A stretch of DNA of 64,000 bases, from NCBI GenBank assembly GCA_032622095.1, contig CP136063.1:114474723-114538722 (forward strand), given 5' to 3'. The notes beneath the pieces were generated by a model, which did no database searches, was not told where the DNA came from, and worked only from the letters and a program-made list of their open reading frames with translations. Each line of letters starts with the position of its first letter. The stretch's first letter is position 1. The translations under genes were made by a program, and so were the position numbers. The stretch is from Siphonodentalium dalli. Taxonomy: Eukaryota; Mollusca; Scaphopoda; Gadilida; Siphonodentaliidae. Positions 40,001 through 55,000 of the stretch are shown piece by piece.

Positions 40001-43000
40001 TTTTTGCCTGCAATTGAATGAGCATCGGCAGCGAACGTGTTAATGCCTGATGAAATTTTTGTTGGTAAATGGGATTGATTTTCATTATACCTCTATAAAT
40101 GTGGTAGCAGTACCCAATTTTGATTGTTCTAGGAATGCTGGAAATATGAAAATAGGTATCTGGGAAACATCATACTGTAACTGCCTGTGTATATGTGTAG
40201 CATGTGATAAATTGGATTTTACCAGCCTGCTTGTTTAATTATTATATGAAGCTATGAAACTTACACACACGAAAACAAATATGGATGCTTAGCTTAAGTT
40301 AACCTTATTCATTGCGAATATATTTATGTATGTGAAATGAGCCCGATTTGTCACCCTTAGATTTTGCTGTCTATGCTTGCAAGACAATATTATGAAATTG
40401 CCTTGATGACTTGTATTCTATTTCATATAACATATCCATGTTTTAAGTGAAAAAAATGTCTGTTTCCTTCCTCATATCGGCTTATTGTGAAGTTTTTAAT
40501 TATGCCTGATATCTCATTCTAATAGGTTTCAGCGTGACTACGGGTAAGAATAGATTGTTAGCCTAGAAGTTCGAAACTCAGTCAATCTGAGTTAATAGTG
40601 ACATTCTTTTACTTTTGTTTATGTTGAAGGGACCCAAGGCACTCACAGTGGGTAAATGTATAATAATTATAAAAGTCTGTAAATATATCACCACCAAGAT
40701 GAACATGGAGAAATAGGTAAACATTCTTCTTATATTCATTATTGATAGCTATCCAATAACAAAATTTTGCGTGTTGAAACTGTTATTATGTAAATAAAAC
40801 TGTTACATTGATTTGTCCACAAACATCTTTAATCTCGTAGTAAGTTTAAGTATGATTTTCAGAATATTGTTCGATGCTTTTGGCCTTTTCCAATGTTTAC
40901 CGTCCGGTTTTGATTAAAATTTGGTAACTTATTGGAATTTGATTGGTAATGCAACTGTAACAGTAATGTTTACATAACAATGGTTTCAATATGTGAAATC
41001 TCATTATTGGAGAGCTATTAATAATGAAAATAAAAACAAAGTCAATCCATTCTTACATGTTACTTCACATAAACCCACTTCGAATGCCTCGAGTCCCTTT
41101 AATATAATATGATTTATTTTAGAGAGATTGAGTTTAAAGCATGGCGGTTTTCGATCCAAAATACACCAAATAATAATTTATTTGGAATTTTTCCCGGTAT
41201 TGAAATAGGTTGATAAATACCTGAACTACCTTTCTACAAGCCTTATATGTCCCAGAAAGATGCATTGAATTCCTAAAAATACAACTTCGAACTCAAAAAT
41301 TGGACCCCGAGCAAAAACTGTATTCATTGTAAATTCTGGAATCAGAAATGGAACAATACATGACTGTCCGGAAAAGGTATATTGTGTTATTTTAATCATC
41401 AAAATAATGTAGTTCCATAAATGTTTCAGAGAGATGCCAGCTGTAGATTTTCTTCCCATGGTTTACAGTTGTAATTTTTATGTGACTGCTCATTAAAACA
41501 ATTGAACCAGCACAAATGATATGATCTTAAATTTATCGAAAAATATAAGAAACAAAACATATATTTTCAGCGTTAGATCAACGAATTTGTTCCGAAATCT
41601 TCTGCGTAGGAATGTTTTGAGATACCTCTTACATAATATTGGGGTTCGAACAAGCCATGTCCATTATTAATAGATTTGTGCTACATCTTATTTTATGCTA
41701 ATCTCTGATAAAATTAGACATTTCTGAACTTTCGACTTTAGAAAGTCCTAATGTATGTTATAGTTTTCATTGTGTGTATGATGACATTCTGTTAATTAGT
41801 CTAAGATTAATTGTATTTGTAGATTAGATAAAATAAATGACAACACATGGAAAACTCTGATGAATTATAAATAACATTTTGACATAGATTCAAATTTAAT
41901 CATTCTTTCCAGATGCAACTACTTCTACTTCTATTTAACATAAAATATATCACAGAAACTGAATCGGCATATAAAGTTGGAATGTATGCCTGATGTTTAT
42001 TAATAACCAGGTTCAGCTGCACGTATCTTTAACATATAATGTGTGTTGCCAGTGCCAATGAAAATTCCTGACTCATTTCGCCTACGCATACATGGTTAAA
42101 ACGTTAGGAGTTTTGTAGTACATGTATTATGAAATGTGTAGCCAGATGAATAATCCAATCTTCTGACAACCAAGGAGAGGATAACTCAACTGTTGTAGAC
42201 AGATACGTTATTCTCAGGTCCTACTTCTATTTGGCCACCTCAATTCGTGATTTAGAAGGTGTAGATCGTCTGCCTCCTGGAACCTAAATTGCTTTTTTTC
42301 TCCCAACAGATTTTGTTGGCTGTGGACAGCTCGTCTCGACCACCGGATTATTGTTTGCTCGTTCTGCTACATTCTGGGCCGATATCTAAAAACGCGTAGA
42401 TTTGGCGCATAAATTATATGACTTTTCCCGCCAAGTGCATATCCATAGCAATACCATAGTGACACATGTTACAAGTCACATGTACGTGTGGATAATCCTG
42501 GCTATTTTTACGCAATAGGAAGTATAATGTTTTTAGTCCATAAATTCATATATTACATATTTTTACATCAGGTATCTTCAGGTTACCTGATACAGTTGTT
42601 AGGATGGTTTCTTGTGGATTTTTGTTTGTTTTTTCAATTCATATGAATTTCAAGATCATTGTGAACTCGATCATTCTGACATTGATGCTTTTATCATATG
42701 ATTTCCCACATGAATTTCAGGCATACAGTCTCGTTTTATGCAAACAGGAAAAAACTTTTTGCCATGATTCTTGGGATTCATTCTGACATTGTTTTTCGAT
42801 TGTTCTTGTGTCATGATATCACATCTGCACACTAGTAAGCCTGTTGTTAACCTGAATATTATTGTTGACCGATGTTGTCTTTTGTCCCCAGACAACTTTT
42901 TTTTACAACAGCGCCATGGAATATGTTATCGTGAACTCCCTATAGAGGTGCCGTTAGAAAAAAACTATTTTATTTCATGAACCAATTGTTATCTTTTTCT

Positions 43001-46000
43001 GTTGGTCATTTGCAATTGGCACACGCTATTATTGCGTTTTATTAAAATCACTCAAGCATTGCAGTCTATAGATTTACGAGTCCCAATCTATGTATAATAC
43101 TTACTGGCGTGGTGACAGCGGTCTTCATACTATCACATCTAAGCGTACTAACACAATTAACTGTATGCGAATTGAGGCTGGGAGTTGTTAAATTTACTCG
43201 CCTAATTTTGAGATAGATTGCATGGAATATGTTATCGTGAACGCCCTATAGAGGGTGCCGTTTGACATTATAGTAGAATTCATTTATAACAAATACAAAT
43301 TCTGCTGTGGTTAAGGAGTCGATTACTTAGGGCATTACTGTAATTTGTAATATTGCATTTATTCCAATGTTGAACATAAAAGCTGCAATCAGAAGTTCTG
43401 TGTTGTGTAATGCAATGTACCCAATCCACCCATGTGAATGGTTTACAACAGACAATGAATCATGTCATCGCAATGGACCGACGCAATGGTCCAACGCAAT
43501 GCAGATGTCTGAACACTACATTAGCCATTTCTCCAAAACCATGAGGTAGATCAACCTGAATATGTTTATATAGATCTGCATCTTGACTCATTCATATATT
43601 AAACACCCCATCCAATTGATATATTGTATTACATTATCTAGTCATTGTATAACTGAATACATCGCTTCTCGTAAATTAATTACATGTATATGATGTGATT
43701 GCATATATGTTAGACATCACCAGTCATTATATTCACAAAATTTTATTATTGGTCTTATTAATGTCACAAAAATTATCATTCTCATCAGTCCGAAGGAGGT
43801 GGAACGGCTGAAGAAAGAAATTGACATCCTACAGAAGCAGCTAGAAGATACAGATGTCGAACAGAGTCAAGATGTGCTGATGCAGAGGCTCAAACAGGTG
43901 ACAATCTGCTCTATTTAATAATACATTACAACAATGGAGTATCTTTAAAGCCCCACGCTTGTATCACGGTCCTGTTCTGGGGAGCAAAATACTTGTATAC
44001 AGACTAATATAATATATGCTGAAAAAAAGATGAATTCAGGTCATAAATATCTTTTCTCCAACATGGAACAATAAAGAGCGTTCCTTGTTTATCTGTTAAT
44101 GGTGTCGTAGTAAATATAAAGAGCGTTCCTTGTTTATCTGTTAATGGTGTCATAGTAAATACAAAGAGCGTTTGTCTCACTTCTGTGAAAAATATTTATA
44201 ACAGCTGGAAAATTACTATGATTTCAGATGATTTCGTTGATTTTTCAGAGTATTTGGTTTCTATACCCATATTTCATGCTTTATAAGACTATATTATTCC
44301 TTTTGCACAATGTTTTTAGATTCAGATGAACCTTGTCTATTTAAATCATTTATAACCATGTCATAACTGACAGCTTGAGTTTTTTTTTATATAAAATGAA
44401 AACTACAAACTTTTTTAGAGGTTGCAGGTTCTTTAAAACTCTGAAACTTTTTTGCAATGCTAATTATTAATCTAAAGACCTGAAGTCAGAGGTCACATTT
44501 ACATATATCTTCTCAACATGTTTTTATATTAAGATACTTATATTTAGACTCCTATGTGTAATTCACATTGGTTGGTTGAAATCATGTCTGTGACATCTGG
44601 CGCAGACCCCAACTTGTTCTCATATTGTATGGAACTTGCAACACGGTAACAGAATATCGTTCAAAACATGCGCTAAATCCTCTTTTAATTTGCAAGTTCA
44701 GTGTAAATATAAGAAATGGGTGCTGATATATGTGCATTCCATGGAGTATGCTGGATTCAAGTTGGTCTGACAATTTTAAATGTGGAACACAAGCAAATAA
44801 ACATCCATTTCTTAAATCAGGTTGCAATACACAATTTCCAATTGTCTGTATATCAATCTAGAATTCTTAGAAAATATAAAAAATAAAACAGACTCCCTCC
44901 CTCATCCAATTCTCCATATTTGTTGGCCCTGTTGCTTAATTGTTTGTTCGAATGCCTGACTTTTCTCGCATTTCTTTTAGATCATTTATTATAAATTTAC
45001 TCATATTTCATTATCTTATTTCCTTGTTGAATCGTTTGTTCTTCTGTATGCTTATGAAATTTGTTCTGATACAGGAATTGAAAAATGAGAGAATAAAGAA
45101 TGGTTCCATCTCCGGAGTGAGATTTTCATCCTTGTTTTTCACTTGACACATGCTACCTCAATTCACGCAGTAACAAACAATATTCACCTTTATTATATGA
45201 CTACCACGAATCCCTTACAAATACCACTATTGTTTGGCGATAAATTCCGAGCAGTCGGAAAACGCTTGTCTGGTCGTGAGCCGTATCGGTATTCTATGAA
45301 TTCCGTATCAGTATCCTTTGAATTCCGTAACAGTATCCCGTGAAATTAGGTAACCGGAAGTTGGGAACTATTTATCAGGTCTCATGACACTGAATCGGAT
45401 TAAATTTGTCATCCACATATTTTTTGGTCGAAAATTAAACTGTTAAGACTTATTACGAAAGATTTGTTTTGTATTACGCGTTTGTGCGAATCACCCCCAA
45501 ATTCAACAAAAAATGTTTCCTCGACCTTGTCCTTAAATTGGGAGTGTCGGGTGATGCCTGGGAATGTTCAATGGAGTACTTTTGCCCGGGTGATGACATG
45601 GGAAGGTGTAACGAAGTAGTTTTGCCCTTTGTGACATGGGATGAACCAAAAATGTGTCATATAATAAATGCTTTATCGGTATAGTGAAGTGATATGGGCT
45701 GCAGTATCACGTCTCGTTAACGATGTCAGATCGCCGCATCAAACTCGCTGCCTGTGGCAGCTCGTTTGATACGGCAATCTGACATCGTCAACTCGGCGTG
45801 ATACTGCAGCCCATATCACTTCACTGTACCGATAATGTGTATTTATCATCTATGTCATCTCAAATCACAAATGAATGCTTTTCATTACTTTTACTCACCG
45901 CTTCTTTAGGTAGAATTCACATATCAACTTTGTTATATTTATTCGTTTTCTGATGCTGAAATCACAAGTTTTAATTTTATAGAAGTTACGGATATCTTTG

Positions 46001-49000
46001 TTTACCTGGACAGGCATATCCATGAGAAGACATTTTGACCTCTCGACCAAGCTGTTAGATTTTCTTTAGGCTTGAAACATATTTTATTTGCATAATATAC
46101 AAAAGGGATTGGGGCACAAGTTTTTGCAACTTATGAAGCCCCTCTCCAGATATAATATAATAGAATACACATGTTGTCAAGATGAAGGTATAAACATATG
46201 TACATTGCAATAAGTTTTGAAATATATAACAGAGATTATCAGTCTAAATCTTGTTTCTCGGCTGCGAGGGAATTTGAGATGAACCTTCCATGACTGGAGC
46301 TTCCTGAAATTTTGCGAAAACCCTGTGCCAATACATTCTCTTATATATGCGAGTCTCCCATAGGGAGCGTTGCATATATAAGACAATGCATTGACCTAAC
46401 AATATTTACTTTGACCTTCTATGCCAGTGCAATTCTCTTATATATGCAAGGCTCCCTATGGGAAACTCGCATATATAAGAGGATGCACTAGCACATGATC
46501 TTTAATGCTGCACCAGCGCACCTTCCGTAATGAAAGGGTTAAAAAATGGCGCTGTGTGGTGAATATTTCGTATGATTGAGTGCTAATGTACAATTGATAT
46601 TATTTGTATGTTGGAGGCAAAATATTATAATACACATGTACTTGATATTTGTTATGCCCCCGATCTCCGATGGAGATTTGGGGTATATAGTGGAGCCCTC
46701 CGTCCGTCCTTCCGTCCGTCCGTCCTTCTGTCCGTCCGTCCTTCCGTCCATCCGTTCTTCCGTCCGTCCGTCCGTACGAACGTTTCAACTCATAACTTTG
46801 GTTTCGCTGACTCAATTCAGTTGATCTTTGGTATGCTAATAGACCAGCCGGGGGGACAAGATTTCCCCATAACTGCGGTTCGTCCGCCCATTTTTTCCAG
46901 AGTTACGCCCCTTTTTGGACTTAGAAAATTGTCCGTACGAACGTTTCAACTCATAACTTTGGTTGCGCTAACTCAATTCAGTTGATCTTTGGTATTCTAA
47001 TAGACCAGCCGGGGGGACAAGATTTCCCCATAGCCGTGGTTTCTTCCGCCCAGTTTTTCCAGAGTTACGCCCCTTTTTGGACTTAGAAAATTCAGGTTTT
47101 CTGCTACTTTTTTTTGGTTTCCAGATGATAACTTGATTTTGGATTGTTTACTCATGAATAACATAACTTTACAAAGTGCCATTTAATAAGCATTTGCACA
47201 AAAATAAGAAAAATCCTCTCTGATTGTACAGTCGGGGGCGTTACCTCCGCCCAGCGGTGCACTTGTTTTCATTGTGCTATGGAAGACAATACAGATAATA
47301 AATCAGAACGATATTTTAATTAAAGATGGGAGGTTTGTCCATATGTGATATAACTGCCATATAATAAATTCTCTTTTAATTGTTTATATTGACTGATAAT
47401 GTTCACAGTTTTAGTGATAGTCTCATGTGGGGGGTAATTTCAAGAAGTCAATTGTAAAACAGATTAGGTAATAAAATATGCAACATCTTTAATCCTTTAT
47501 ATACTGAATGGATTCTCCCACTCAGTTTTAAAAGTATATATTGGGATGGTCTACTTTTGATTTTGAGGGATGATAGTGATATACAGGCAGACGTCAGTCG
47601 GACAATAGACAGACAAATAATACGAGTGCAGAAGAATTCAATTTCATTGGTGGGAAATGTTTATATAATTGGTTCAACAAATGACCTGTTTGTTGAACTT
47701 ATCATCTCAACATTTCCTAAGGAAACTACTTGTGAATGAGTATTTAGTTTTGAACGTTTCGGCCATTTTTGAAATCTTTATCATGTGAATGTTAATTCAT
47801 ATCTGGTAATATCGCCTGATACACATTCAATACATAATATACTCATCTAGGTGATAGTAGTGTGCAAGGAATCCATGATCTTTGTTGAGTCCATGTTATA
47901 TAGTGTTGGATTTATTAATTAATTTTAAGTTATGCCGATTTAATTGAGCCTACTGTACATATGAACATCTGATTATAATTTGCAATGGTTTAATATGAAT
48001 TACATGTCCAAAATTGAGTGTGCAATTTTCAAAAAATGTGGCAGTGTACATGTATGTGTGATCTTCTTTTATAATTCATCTATCAATTTTTTTTTTTATT
48101 GATTTCATGATATCTAAATTTATTATATGACTATTATTTTCACTAAATACCACCATTGTTTGGTGATGGTTTTCCGATTAATCGGATCATGATAGTATCG
48201 TGATCCGATTCCATACCATGCGTGTCTGAATCAGAACAAGGCTCCTTCAGAACTATTTTAAATTGAGACACTTCTTCTTAAAATTGTTGTTGTTGATTAA
48301 ATTGTTGCGATTCGTTCATTAAATTTGAATTCAACTTATCACCTTTTTCGCAATACAATTTCAGAGGTTGGTTGTAATAATTAAGTTCAATTGATCATAT
48401 AATAAACATATTATTACTACAGTGTAGTGATCTGAGTCTCCACATCACATCTCGTTGAGAAGGTGATATCACGGATCAGACTCGCAGCCTGCGGCAGCTC
48501 GTCTGATCCGTGATCTCACCTTCTCAACTCGGCGTGATATGGAGACTCTGATCACTTCACTGTGGTGATAATCTCTATATCTCAAACAGCAGTACAGGTA
48601 GTTTTTTTTTATAGAACCCAGGCTATGGCTTTTCTTTATTCATTACTGCAGGACTCACTGGATGATGTCGGTAATGAGTTGACGGGCATGCGAGCGGAAC
48701 TTCATCGATTGATGTCTGTCATCGAAACCAAAGATCAGGAGATAGTGACTTTGGCAAACAAATTAGATCTCAGGTAAGTCATGTTTCAGGACACATCATA
48801 TTCTCAACAATAGTTTGTTTTGTCCTCAAAATATGGTTCCGGACATTAGCAGAATGAGGTCCTCAGAGGGTGAATTTAGTGACACTACCATGCACAGGTG
48901 GCTAGCATCACTGAATTCACCCTCTGGGGACTTATCTTCTCTGGAAAGTATCTTTATCTACCATTTCCAATGAAATTCCTAGATAAATTTGGACGTAACG

Positions 49001-52000
49001 AATTGGCGATAAAAACAAATGTATCGTTACTGCAGTTGTGATACAAGGTGCACATGATGTTATTGACTGGGTCAAAGTCATGAATGAATTGACGTCACAT
49101 CAATAGCGTGAAAATAAAAATAACATTTCTACGCATATTCTTGCGTAGTATAAAAAATATAGTTCCCAGGTTTTGACATTAGTTCATTGCCTCCCGTCAT
49201 GGCTATAATGGCATATAACATATCACAAAGTAACTGATAATTATTTGTTGAGTATTTATTATTCAATTATATAAAAAAAACGCAGTTTAAGAGATTTTGT
49301 CCATTGAATTCAATTTCCGTGAGGCATATTCGCATGAACTTGCAGGTTGGGAGAATTTAGCAAATCGAGCTGATCGTGTGACACATTCATTTGCAGGTTG
49401 GGAGAAATTACTCAAGAAAGCTAATCATCCGGCAGAAATCAAACGATATTTTGGCATTTAAAAAACTCCTAAAATTAATTTGTTTGATGTATTCTGTCAT
49501 ACCAATGGTAGATAAATGTGTTATATATACATAACTTCTCATATGTATATTACTGTTGAAAGGTAAATCCTTTGCCTCACTGATTATACTCACCCATATG
49601 TGTACATCTAACACTCTCCGATTGTACTCACCCATATGTGTACATCTAACACTCTCCGATTGTACTCACCCATATGTGTACATCTAACACTCTCCGATTG
49701 TACTCACCCATATGTGTACATCTAACACTCTCCGATTGTACTCACCCATATGTGTACATCTAACACTCTCCGATTGTACTCACCCATATGTGTACATCTA
49801 ACACTCTCCGATTGTACTCACCCATATGTGTACATCTAACACTCTCCGATTGTACTCACCCATATGTGTACATCTAACACTGTCCAGTTGTACTCACCCA
49901 TATGTGTACATCTTACACTGTTTTGAATTAGACCTAATTTTTCTCTACTTCTGATTTAGGCGAGACAAAAGCCCTGCAAGGGCTGATAAGCTTAGGTATG
50001 TAAATCAACAAATTAGCTGTAATGGACACTCTGCACAAATTGTTATCTTTTTATGCACGTTACACATTTTGGTCATTTTATCAACCCTTACACTCAAAAT
50101 ATAATCCACTCTGTTTGTTTATGTTTGAATTTACTTTTATGCTACGTACCAAACCATTTGTTACCTCCATTTGATTCCCCTCTTCCCATAATAGATTATA
50201 GTCCCTCTTCACGTGGAGCAATCATCCTGCTATACTTATGAGGTCCCCAGAGGGTGAATTTAGTGATGCTAGCCCACTGTGCTAATTTAACTAAATTCAC
50301 CCTCTGGTGATATAAATTCTGCAAATAACAGACACACTATTTCAAGTCTTGAATTATTGTAACACTTTGCTACAGGTTTCTGGTATACCAAGAAGGTATA
50401 TGTATGATGTTATACTGTAACTTTCTCCAGTTATTATTTATTTACTGGCGCAGCATGACAAACAGTAATATGCTTTTAACTTCTTCGCTGCTATGACGTA
50501 AATGTGCACGCCGTGTGCTATATGGTCCGTAGGTACTACGGACATACTTCAGCACACTAGCAGTAGGCCATTATACATAACTGGAACTCAGAGATTGGTG
50601 CATCGGAATAACTGTATCTCAAAGTTTCAAACAATGTATGATGTTCCACAATTGTGAACGATAATAGCCTTTCAACTGAGTCAGTTTTATGGTTCTTGTG
50701 ATATTCCCGTTATATTTTCCCACTGGAAAATGGAAATAACGTCAACAGCCCAGCACATGACGTCATAGCGTCATTTAGCAGCGAAGAGGTTAATGGATCA
50801 AGATATACTCATTTTCTACGGCTACCATACAAAATTCTTCATAAATAAGCAGATAAATGCCATTGTCACAACAATATCCCTTTCATGACTGGAGCTTCAT
50901 GAAATTTTACGAAAACCCTGTGCCAATGCCTTCTCTCATATATGCGAGTCGTCCATAGGATCTTCAATGCTGCACCAGCGTGGCTCCTGTTATGAATAGG
51001 TAATTAAAGGTCATTGATATCAGTTACATTGCAGGATGACTGTGTGGTGTGCTCTTGCTTATGTGTTTTTATATGAATGGTCTACAAGTCATAGATCTAA
51101 GGGAGCGTCTCAAAAGTCTTTGCGGAATTCCGAAAGTATTTTCCGAAAACAAATGACGTTATGAACACTTTGCGGAAAACTGTTTGCGGAAATTTTTCGG
51201 TAATTACGTTCCTTCTTTCGGAAAATAGCGCTAAGGTTTGCGGAAAAGAAGACGACGTTTGCGGATTTTTTTCGGAATACGTCCGACGTTTTCGGAATTT
51301 GCGGAAATAATTGCGGAATTCAACCCAACGTTATCGGAATTTTAGTTTCCTCTTTCGGAATTTGCGGAAATAATTGCGGAATTCACCCCAACGTTATCGG
51401 AATTTTAGTTTCCTCTTTCGGAAATAATTGCGGAATTCACCCTAACGTTATCGGAATTTGAATGCATGCGGACCTCGTTCCGGAAAATTTGCGGAATATA
51501 TTCATGGGTGTCGGGCCGGTAAAATCGTAAACATCACCGCATACTAGAGTATATAGGTCTAGTGCTATTGGGTTCGTTTATTTATTAGGTTTACAGTGTT
51601 TATTAACTTAATAAAAACAATACAACAATTAAAACACTTTTCCACGACGAATCTTGGTATGGCTTCATCAAGCATTCATTGCCACAGCTATATAGTCAAA
51701 ACGTGTTTTAATTCACAAGCACGAATCATGTATATATATGGCATGCAGGGAGTGAGTACCGGTACCCTATATAAACCTCCTGACATGTACTCATATATAT
51801 TTGACACGAGAGTGCGCAATTATCGCTACATGTATAACAAGTTCCATGACACTGGAAAAGTTCACGGCTGACCTAGTTAATTATAGCAATGATGTCAGTT
51901 TGACACTGTTTGCAATGTCAACACTGTCCTCCCCATTGAAGTCCGTGCAATGCGTGTAGGCCTACTGACTTCTTTCATTAATAGTCGCATTGCGATTGGT

Positions 52001-55000
52001 TAGACAACAAACAAACACCGACGTCAATCATAGTATTTCAGGTATTGTTCCCACCCGCGGCCTCTATCTCAGTCTGAATGGAGTTACCACTGATTGGTTA
52101 AATCTAGCTCTGCCCATGCAAAGTGCATGTCTTTTGTGGATTCCGTTTTCATTAGCTAACGACCAGAATATGCGATGAGGTGTGACTGCATGCATCCTTT
52201 ATATTTCACTTAAATATATGATATATGTTGCCTATTGTGGACCCCCCCCCAACTTTTCGCAAGTAGGGGAACCTAATACAGTCGTAATAGTATATAATAC
52301 TGCCAATTTTCGAATCTAGTTATCGCCATAGAATGACATTTTTTTTTTATCTTCCGAAACACTTATTTGCATATTACATTTTAGATACATTAGGTCCCGG
52401 CTTTAATTTGGCTTTACTCCTAACAATTTAATAAAGAGCGTTCCGTAGTTTTATCATGAATCCTGATGGAAAGTAAAAATTAAAAGAGCGCAGGAAATTT
52501 CGATACAAATCTCCAGTGCAAAGGTTATACGCGAAGCAGTCATATTTAACTGACAAGTGTACACGTGCATAGGCATATATGGGCTACTAGTTATAAGTAG
52601 CTGTAAATGAATGTTGTTTTCTTTAATACGGCTACACTTGATTTTTTTTAAATTGAAAAATAGACCAACATTCTATAAATGTATCTTCAGCCAGATAAAT
52701 ACGTATTGTTCCCAATACTGCATTATTAAGTCACACCCAACTATATTTGCAACTGTAACGTTTACTCAGGCGATTTGCATTGGAAGACATGTCCATTCAA
52801 ATTAATCCGACATGTTGTGTGAATTCAACTGCGAAAATTAATGTGACCTTCAATTAATAATTCCGTCAGAAACGGCATGGGTAGAAATTCAGTACAAATC
52901 TCAGTATAAGCAGGTCATACACTGACACACTTGGGTAACTTTGACAAGACAATAAATATTACCAATGTGGTCAGTTGATGACCTATATCATATTATTCAT
53001 ATATTTATATCATTAAGAGGTAAACCTATTATATGCCCATTTACAGTAGTAATCTTACGAACATTGCCACAAAAAAGTGAATAAAACCCCTGATTGGGCC
53101 CCCCCCGGAACTTGTTAATCGCCGTTATTTTTGCGCGCATCTGTATCTCTCAAATGCCAGGTGCAGCGAATTACGTCAGCACGAGGACTGTGTAGCAATG
53201 AACATGATTTGCTACATCGTATACCGTTGTTTGAGTGAACATGATTGTATGTCACTTTCTCGGCGATATTCTCATTCAAGTTTAATCAAAAGTCCACTGG
53301 CACGATGCCCCGCGACTTTGTCTTTATAGTAACTATTGAAAAGATTTGAACACACATTCAAGAATGGTGGTCAACAATGCTCGATTTCACCAATTCCCAT
53401 AATACACCGCGCGCTGGGTGCCGGGTTCCGATTTACGCTGTACAAGCAGATTCGCATTTTGCAGGATTATAAAGTCAAATTTGAACGAGAGAATTACCTA
53501 TATCCCCTGATGATAATAGAGCAGTTCACAATAATTTAGCTTTCCGCACTAGAAACCACAAACTGCCAAAAAGAACTCGGCGCTTGGACGAATAGGCCTA
53601 CGGATTATTCGGACAGAATCTGCACTCTCTGTAATCTCGAAATCGGCGATGAATACCACATGGTACTGAATTGTAGGGAACTTGGCAAACTAAGAATAAA
53701 ATATCTGAAACCCGACTTCTATCAGAGACCAAACACTTATAATTAGCCGCTCTATTTAACTCCCGAAATCATATATATTGTATTTATGTATACAACTCTT
53801 CTGTAATGTCTATAATTGACGACCAGAATAAACTTAATTGAATTGCCGGGACAACTCTGTTAGCCGGGACAACTTGGTCCATGTAACAGCATAGATGAAG
53901 GAAGGATTTTTAGTCTATGCTAACAGCGAGTCATCCCGGCTAGATATGGAACGTTACACGATTCGTTGTTACTTTCATGACGTCAGCCAATAGAATGTTC
54001 GCGTCATGTGAGTGACATCTAATGACCACCCACATTACGCCGTGACTCGGTGATTGACAGCTAGTTTTGTGCACGTCAACCGAGTTGTCCCGGTTGACCA
54101 TCGATCTATATTAAAAATATACGTCGATGGGTTGACCGAGTTGTCTCGACTCATTTAACAGCGCGACCGAGTTGTCCTGGCAGACCGAGTTGACACGGCT
54201 AGCCGAGTTGTCCCGGCTCATGTAACAAGCCCCTTTGGTTCATAAAATGTTCGCGGGCGAAACATACCTTACTACGCACAAACGCTCTTTATTTTTTATT
54301 GTGAAGAAAATTCTGGCTGGCAGTAAATTCCAAAAGGAGACCCACATGGACGGATGTAGTCAATGTAATTTCAAACCAAATAATTATAGTTTAAATTAGT
54401 GTAATTTAATTTAGTATACCGGTAGGACGTCGACTATATACTTATAAGATTATCACACCTTGTCGCCTGACGTAGCCTGACGTAGCAGATCGCCAATTTA
54501 ACACACTGAATAGATCGTCTGGCTAAACAATGGGCTCAATCAAACCACATTTATAGTGCCCTCTTTGTGTTTTTCAACACATTCTAAAAACGGCAAGTAC
54601 ACTGTGACCGAAAGGCAAGTATACCGCGGTCGAACGGCAAGTATACCGCGGTCGAACGGCAAGTATACCGCGGTCTACATCGCGGCCGAACGGCAATTAG
54701 ACCGCGGACCATTAACTGCAGTTAGCCGGTGTGGCCGCGATGTTGTTGCAGTTCGGCCGCGGTGGAAACACAAACCGCACCGCGGTTAAGTGGACACTTG
54801 TTTTGTCCAGCGTGGTAGCTAATTGCTTGTTATGGAAATCCCTCATTTAGGTGAGAAGCACCCCAGTATATTGGGTATATAAACGATAATAGTAAAACTA
54901 TTCTGATAAAACTATCGTAATGATAGAAGAGTTTATAATAAAACTGTGGATACAGTGTGTTGAATGATCATATTAAAATATAGCACGTTTGTTTGTTGAT

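Larger units (their letters stand above)
52432..54294. repeat. Possible nested element bounded by inverted AATAAAGAGCGTT
   Basis: AATAAAGAGCGTTCCG at the left and AAACGCTCTTTATT at the right are inverted. The pairing may be accidental because this motif is dispersed elsewhere. Confidence 0.35.

Noticed and set aside
44582-44827. Minus-strand 81-codon frame
   Set aside because: No recognisable domain, no splice context, and it is within an intron of the host gene.
46576-46824. Overlapping open frames rich in RPSV or TDGR repeats on both strands
   Set aside because: Translations of a (CCGT)n microsatellite.
49575-49919. CRISPR array as explanation of the 38-bp repeats
   Set aside because: Units are directly adjacent with no unique spacers, and the context is an animal intron.
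54556-54789. Basic open frame with repeated YTAV/RGRTAS-like peptides
   Set aside because: Produced by ACCGCGGT tandem repeats.
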